The position numbers were made by a program, and so were the translations under genes. A model generated the notes under the pieces. It saw only the letters and a program-made list of their open reading frames with translations. It ran no database searches and was not told the DNA's origin. From NCBI GenBank assembly GCA_900555165.1, contig USKE01000123.1, positions 1 through 6,962 of the forward strand: 6,962 nucleotides of DNA. Reading direction: 5' to 3'. The DNA is from an uncultured Porphyromonadaceae bacterium (lineage in GTDB: Bacteria; Bacteroidota; Bacteroidia; Bacteroidales; Muribaculaceae). This document shows, piece by piece, positions 5,850 to 6,962 of this stretch (the stretch's first letter is position 1; each line of letters opens with the position of its first letter).

Positions 5850-5940
5850 TGGCGGAGAGGACGAGATTCGAACTCGTGGTAGGATTGTATCCTACGTCGG
5901 TTTAGCAAACCGGTGGTTTCAGCCACTCACCCACCTCTCC
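5850..5940 (-). tRNA. tRNA-Ser, anticodon GCU
   Basis: A 91-base tRNA with encoded CCA. The acceptor stem GGAGAGG (from 5940) pairs with CCTCTCC (5860-5854), with discriminator G at 5853 and CCA at 5852-5850. The anticodon arm reads CGGTTTGCTAAACCG, giving GCU, which decodes AGC and AGU. The variable arm is long (GTAGGAT pairing with ATCCTAC), the class II mark of tRNA-Ser. The T arm is CGAGTTCGAATCTCG. It belongs to the Bacteroidales segment, judging by its promoter. Confidence 0.97.
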
Positions 5941-5956
5941 TTGAGGTTTTCGGTTG

Positions 5957-5986
5957 CAAATTTACAACTTTTTCAGTGCCCGGCAA
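5957..5986 (-). promoter_or_regulatory. Bacteroidetes-type promoter of tRNA-Ser
   Basis: TTG (5986-5984), 19 bases and TAAATTTG (5964-5957) on the minus strand form a good -33/-7 pair about 17 bases before the mature tRNA 5' end. It shows that the Bacteroidales segment reaches at least 5986, which helps to place the second join. Confidence 0.7.
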
Positions 5987-6005
5987 GGGGTTGACGCATT
6001 TTTTT
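5987..6005. other. Apparent chimera junction 2 near a T7 run
   Basis: A Bacteroidetes promoter runs up to 5986, while amidase sequence recognisable by family runs down to about 5999. The join must lie between them, beside a run of seven T (5999-6005). The amidase is cut before its C-terminal catalytic part, and the remaining frame ends after a few unrelated codons at 5973. Confidence 0.65.
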
Positions 6006-6572
6006 GAGTTTTTCGGGAACAGAAGCATAAAAGCATCCTTTGTCGTAAGAAAGTCCATCGCTGTCCCAATGCAGCGCAATATGACAATCCGCTACATTGT
6101 TACATATGACGGTACGCGCCACGTTATCCAATTGTACATCCTTTCCATCCCGGACCATGAGCACATCATACCCCTCTGCCAGCAGTTTCTTTTTCAGAAT
6201 CCGTGCCATACGAAGCGTCACATCACGTTCTGCCGTTCCGTCCCGAAATGCCATTCCATCTGAAACCACCACTGCTTTCACAGAGCCTGCCGCTGTCGTT
6301 CCTCCGGTCACCTTTGCAGAGCCATCCGGATGACACAGCGTTTTGACCGATGAACCGCCTTTCGTTCCATGTCCCGCATTGACTGCAATCACAATGTCCT
6401 TCCGGTTCTTTTTCGCCTTGTACATAACAGCATAGCCCGATGTAATTCTGGCATGATCCGCATATTTCCAGGAAGAGTCCAGATAAATTTTCTCCTTCCC
6501 CTTCGCATATCCGCATATCGGGAAACTGATGACCATCAAAAATACAATTAGAAATACTATCCCCTTTTTCAT
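5997..6572 (-). CDS. Secreted N-acetylmuramoyl-L-alanine amidase (Amidase_3), 3' part missing
   Basis: Amidase_3 enzymes are zinc amidases that cut the bond between N-acetylmuramic acid and L-alanine in peptidoglycan. About 192 residues remain. A signal peptide (MKKGIVFLIVFLMVISFPICGYA) is followed by a linker and the catalytic fold. Zinc ligands are visible as His68 in VNAGHGTKGG, Glu115 in DGTAERDVTLRMA and His168 in IALHWDSD, with VARTVICNN at about 151-159 between the last two. The C-terminal catalytic Glu region is absent because the gene is cut at about 5987-6005; the last codons to a stop at 5973 come from the neighbouring genome. I place the start at ATG 6572-6570, five bases after AGGAG (6582-6578 on the minus strand). 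The in-frame GTG at 6578 overlaps that ribosome site. Low GC and a strong Shine-Dalgarno site suggest a clostridial source. Confidence 0.88.
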
Positions 6573-6577
6573 ATACA

Positions 6578-6583
6578 CTCCTC
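6578..6583 (-). promoter_or_regulatory. Ribosome binding site of the amidase
   Basis: GAGGAG on the minus strand, ending five bases before ATG 6572. It decides the start against the upstream GTG at 6578, which lies inside it. Confidence 0.75.
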
Positions 6584-6691
6584 TTTCTAAACATTCGACA
6601 GTTTTTATCCCCCTGTAGGAGCAAAATATCTTTTCACTGTCTTTACTCTACCTCATTTTTTATGGTAACACAAGATAAAATCCCCGTGTCG

Positions 6692-6731
6692 TTGCATTTC
6701 AGTGCCTTTAAGAGTATCATTACCATGATAC
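6692..6731 (+). promoter_or_regulatory. Sigma-A-like promoter with a palindromic operator over its -10 box
   Basis: TTGCAT (6692-6697), 17 bases and TATCAT (6715-6720) give a weak -35 and a good -10 at ideal spacing. GTATCAT (6714-6720) and ATGATAC (6725-6731) form a perfect 7-bp palindrome with a 4-base centre, covering the -10 box and the predicted start near 6727. A repressor site controlling the ECF gene is the natural inference; the regulator is unknown. Confidence 0.45.
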
Positions 6732-6738
6732 GAATTTT

Positions 6739-6744
6739 AGGAGG
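6739..6744 (+). promoter_or_regulatory. Ribosome binding site of the ECF S-component gene
   Basis: AGGAGG, eight bases before ATG 6753. A full-consensus site of this sort is not seen in the Bacteroidales segment, which supports a different source for this end of the window. Confidence 0.85.
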
Positions 6745-6752
6745 ATAAATTT

Positions 6753-6962
6753 ATGAAATTAAAAACAAGACAAATCACTGTTACAGCAATTTTACTCGCA
6801 ATCTGCATTGTAAGCCAGTTTTTCAAAAATGTGAGTGTATACCTTACAGGTCCGATCATCAACGCTGCCCTGATTCTGACCACTGTCTATGCCGGGCTGG
6901 CATGCGGCATTATCTTAAGTATCATCACCCCGATCACATCCTTTTTCATCACCGGAAGCCCG
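6753..6962 (+). CDS. ECF transporter substrate-specific (S) component, 5' part
   Basis: The first 70 residues are present and the gene runs off the window. After a short basic start (MKLKTRQ) come hydrophobic segments: ITVTAILLAICIVSQFF (about 8-24), then VYLTGPIINAALILTTVYAGLACGI (about 29-53) and IILSIITPITSFFITGSP (about 53-70). The small-residue GPIINAALILTTVYAGL helix and the TPITSFFITGSP loop match membrane S-components of energy-coupling-factor vitamin transporters in clostridia, as I recall the family. S-components bind a vitamin or similar micronutrient and pair with the shared EcfT and EcfA ATPases, which are usually encoded elsewhere. The substrate cannot be told from this part. 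The start is fixed by AGGAGG eight bases upstream. The candidate operator upstream fits control by substrate supply, but no riboswitch fold is evident in the short leader. Confidence 0.75.
   Translation, partial: MKLKTRQITVTAILLAICIVSQFFKNVSVYLTGPIINAALILTTVYAGLACGIILSIITPITSFFITGSP

Noticed and set aside
5797..5994. A 65-codon plus-strand frame over the tRNA
   Set aside because: It translates through the terminator hairpin and tRNA-Ser. The EDEIRTRGRIV-type string is a familiar false protein made by reading tRNA antisense.
6570..6578. GTG at 6578 as start of the amidase
   Set aside because: It overlaps the AGGAG ribosome site. ATG at 6572 has proper spacing and begins a normal signal peptide.

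Overview
The window does not read as one genome. It looks like three pieces joined end to end. Bases 1 to about 890 are GC-rich coding sequence for the core of the ferrous-iron permease FeoB, on the minus strand. Its codon use and protein sequence suggest a high-GC gut actinobacterium such as a coriobacterium, which is inference. Bases of about 900 to 5990 are Bacteroidales-like: promoters have the TTG-N19..21-TAnnTTTG form, Shine-Dalgarno sites are not obvious, and the gene families (RhuM-like, OMP_b-brl_3 outer-membrane receptor, lipoprotein sensor with a C-terminal helix-turn-helix-like region) are typical of that group. Bases of about 6000 to 6962 are AT-richer and Firmicutes-like: strong AGGAGG-type ribosome sites, a secreted Amidase_3 enzyme and an ECF-transporter S component, suggesting a Lachnospiraceae-type clostridium. 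A gene is cut off at each join (FeoB and a HEAT-like protein at the first, the amidase at the second). The simplest reading is a chimeric metagenome or amplification contig rather than horizontal transfer.

Layout. 1-~890: feoB fragment (-). 899-1192: 5' part of a small HEAT-like Bacteroidetes protein (-) with a good promoter. 1311-2207: complete RhuM-family protein with a C-terminal phospholipase-D-like half (+). A hairpin at 2202-2234 overlaps the stop region of this gene and of the convergent receptor gene. 2218-4323: complete TonB-dependent receptor-like outer-membrane protein (-) with its own promoter and a cluster of upstream palindromes. 4466-5449: a membrane-anchored sensor/regulator gene (-), split by one in-frame TAG. 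5448-5634: a MITE-like element with terminal inverted repeats that reaches into the start codon of that gene. 5645-5817: non-coding, little to report. 5850-5940: tRNA-Ser(GCU) (-) with promoter and terminator. 5997-6572: 5' part of a secreted amidase (-). 6753-6962: 5' part of an ECF S-component (+), with a palindromic candidate operator in its promoter.

In the Bacteroidales part, the split sensor lies directly upstream of the receptor on the same strand, so a regulator-plus-receptor pair is plausible. The receptor also has its own promoter. I found no CRISPR array, phage module or complete mobile element. I see no clearly undescribed multi-gene system. The points most worth checking are the RhuM plus PLD fusion, the nonsense-split sensor and the MITE-like element next to it.
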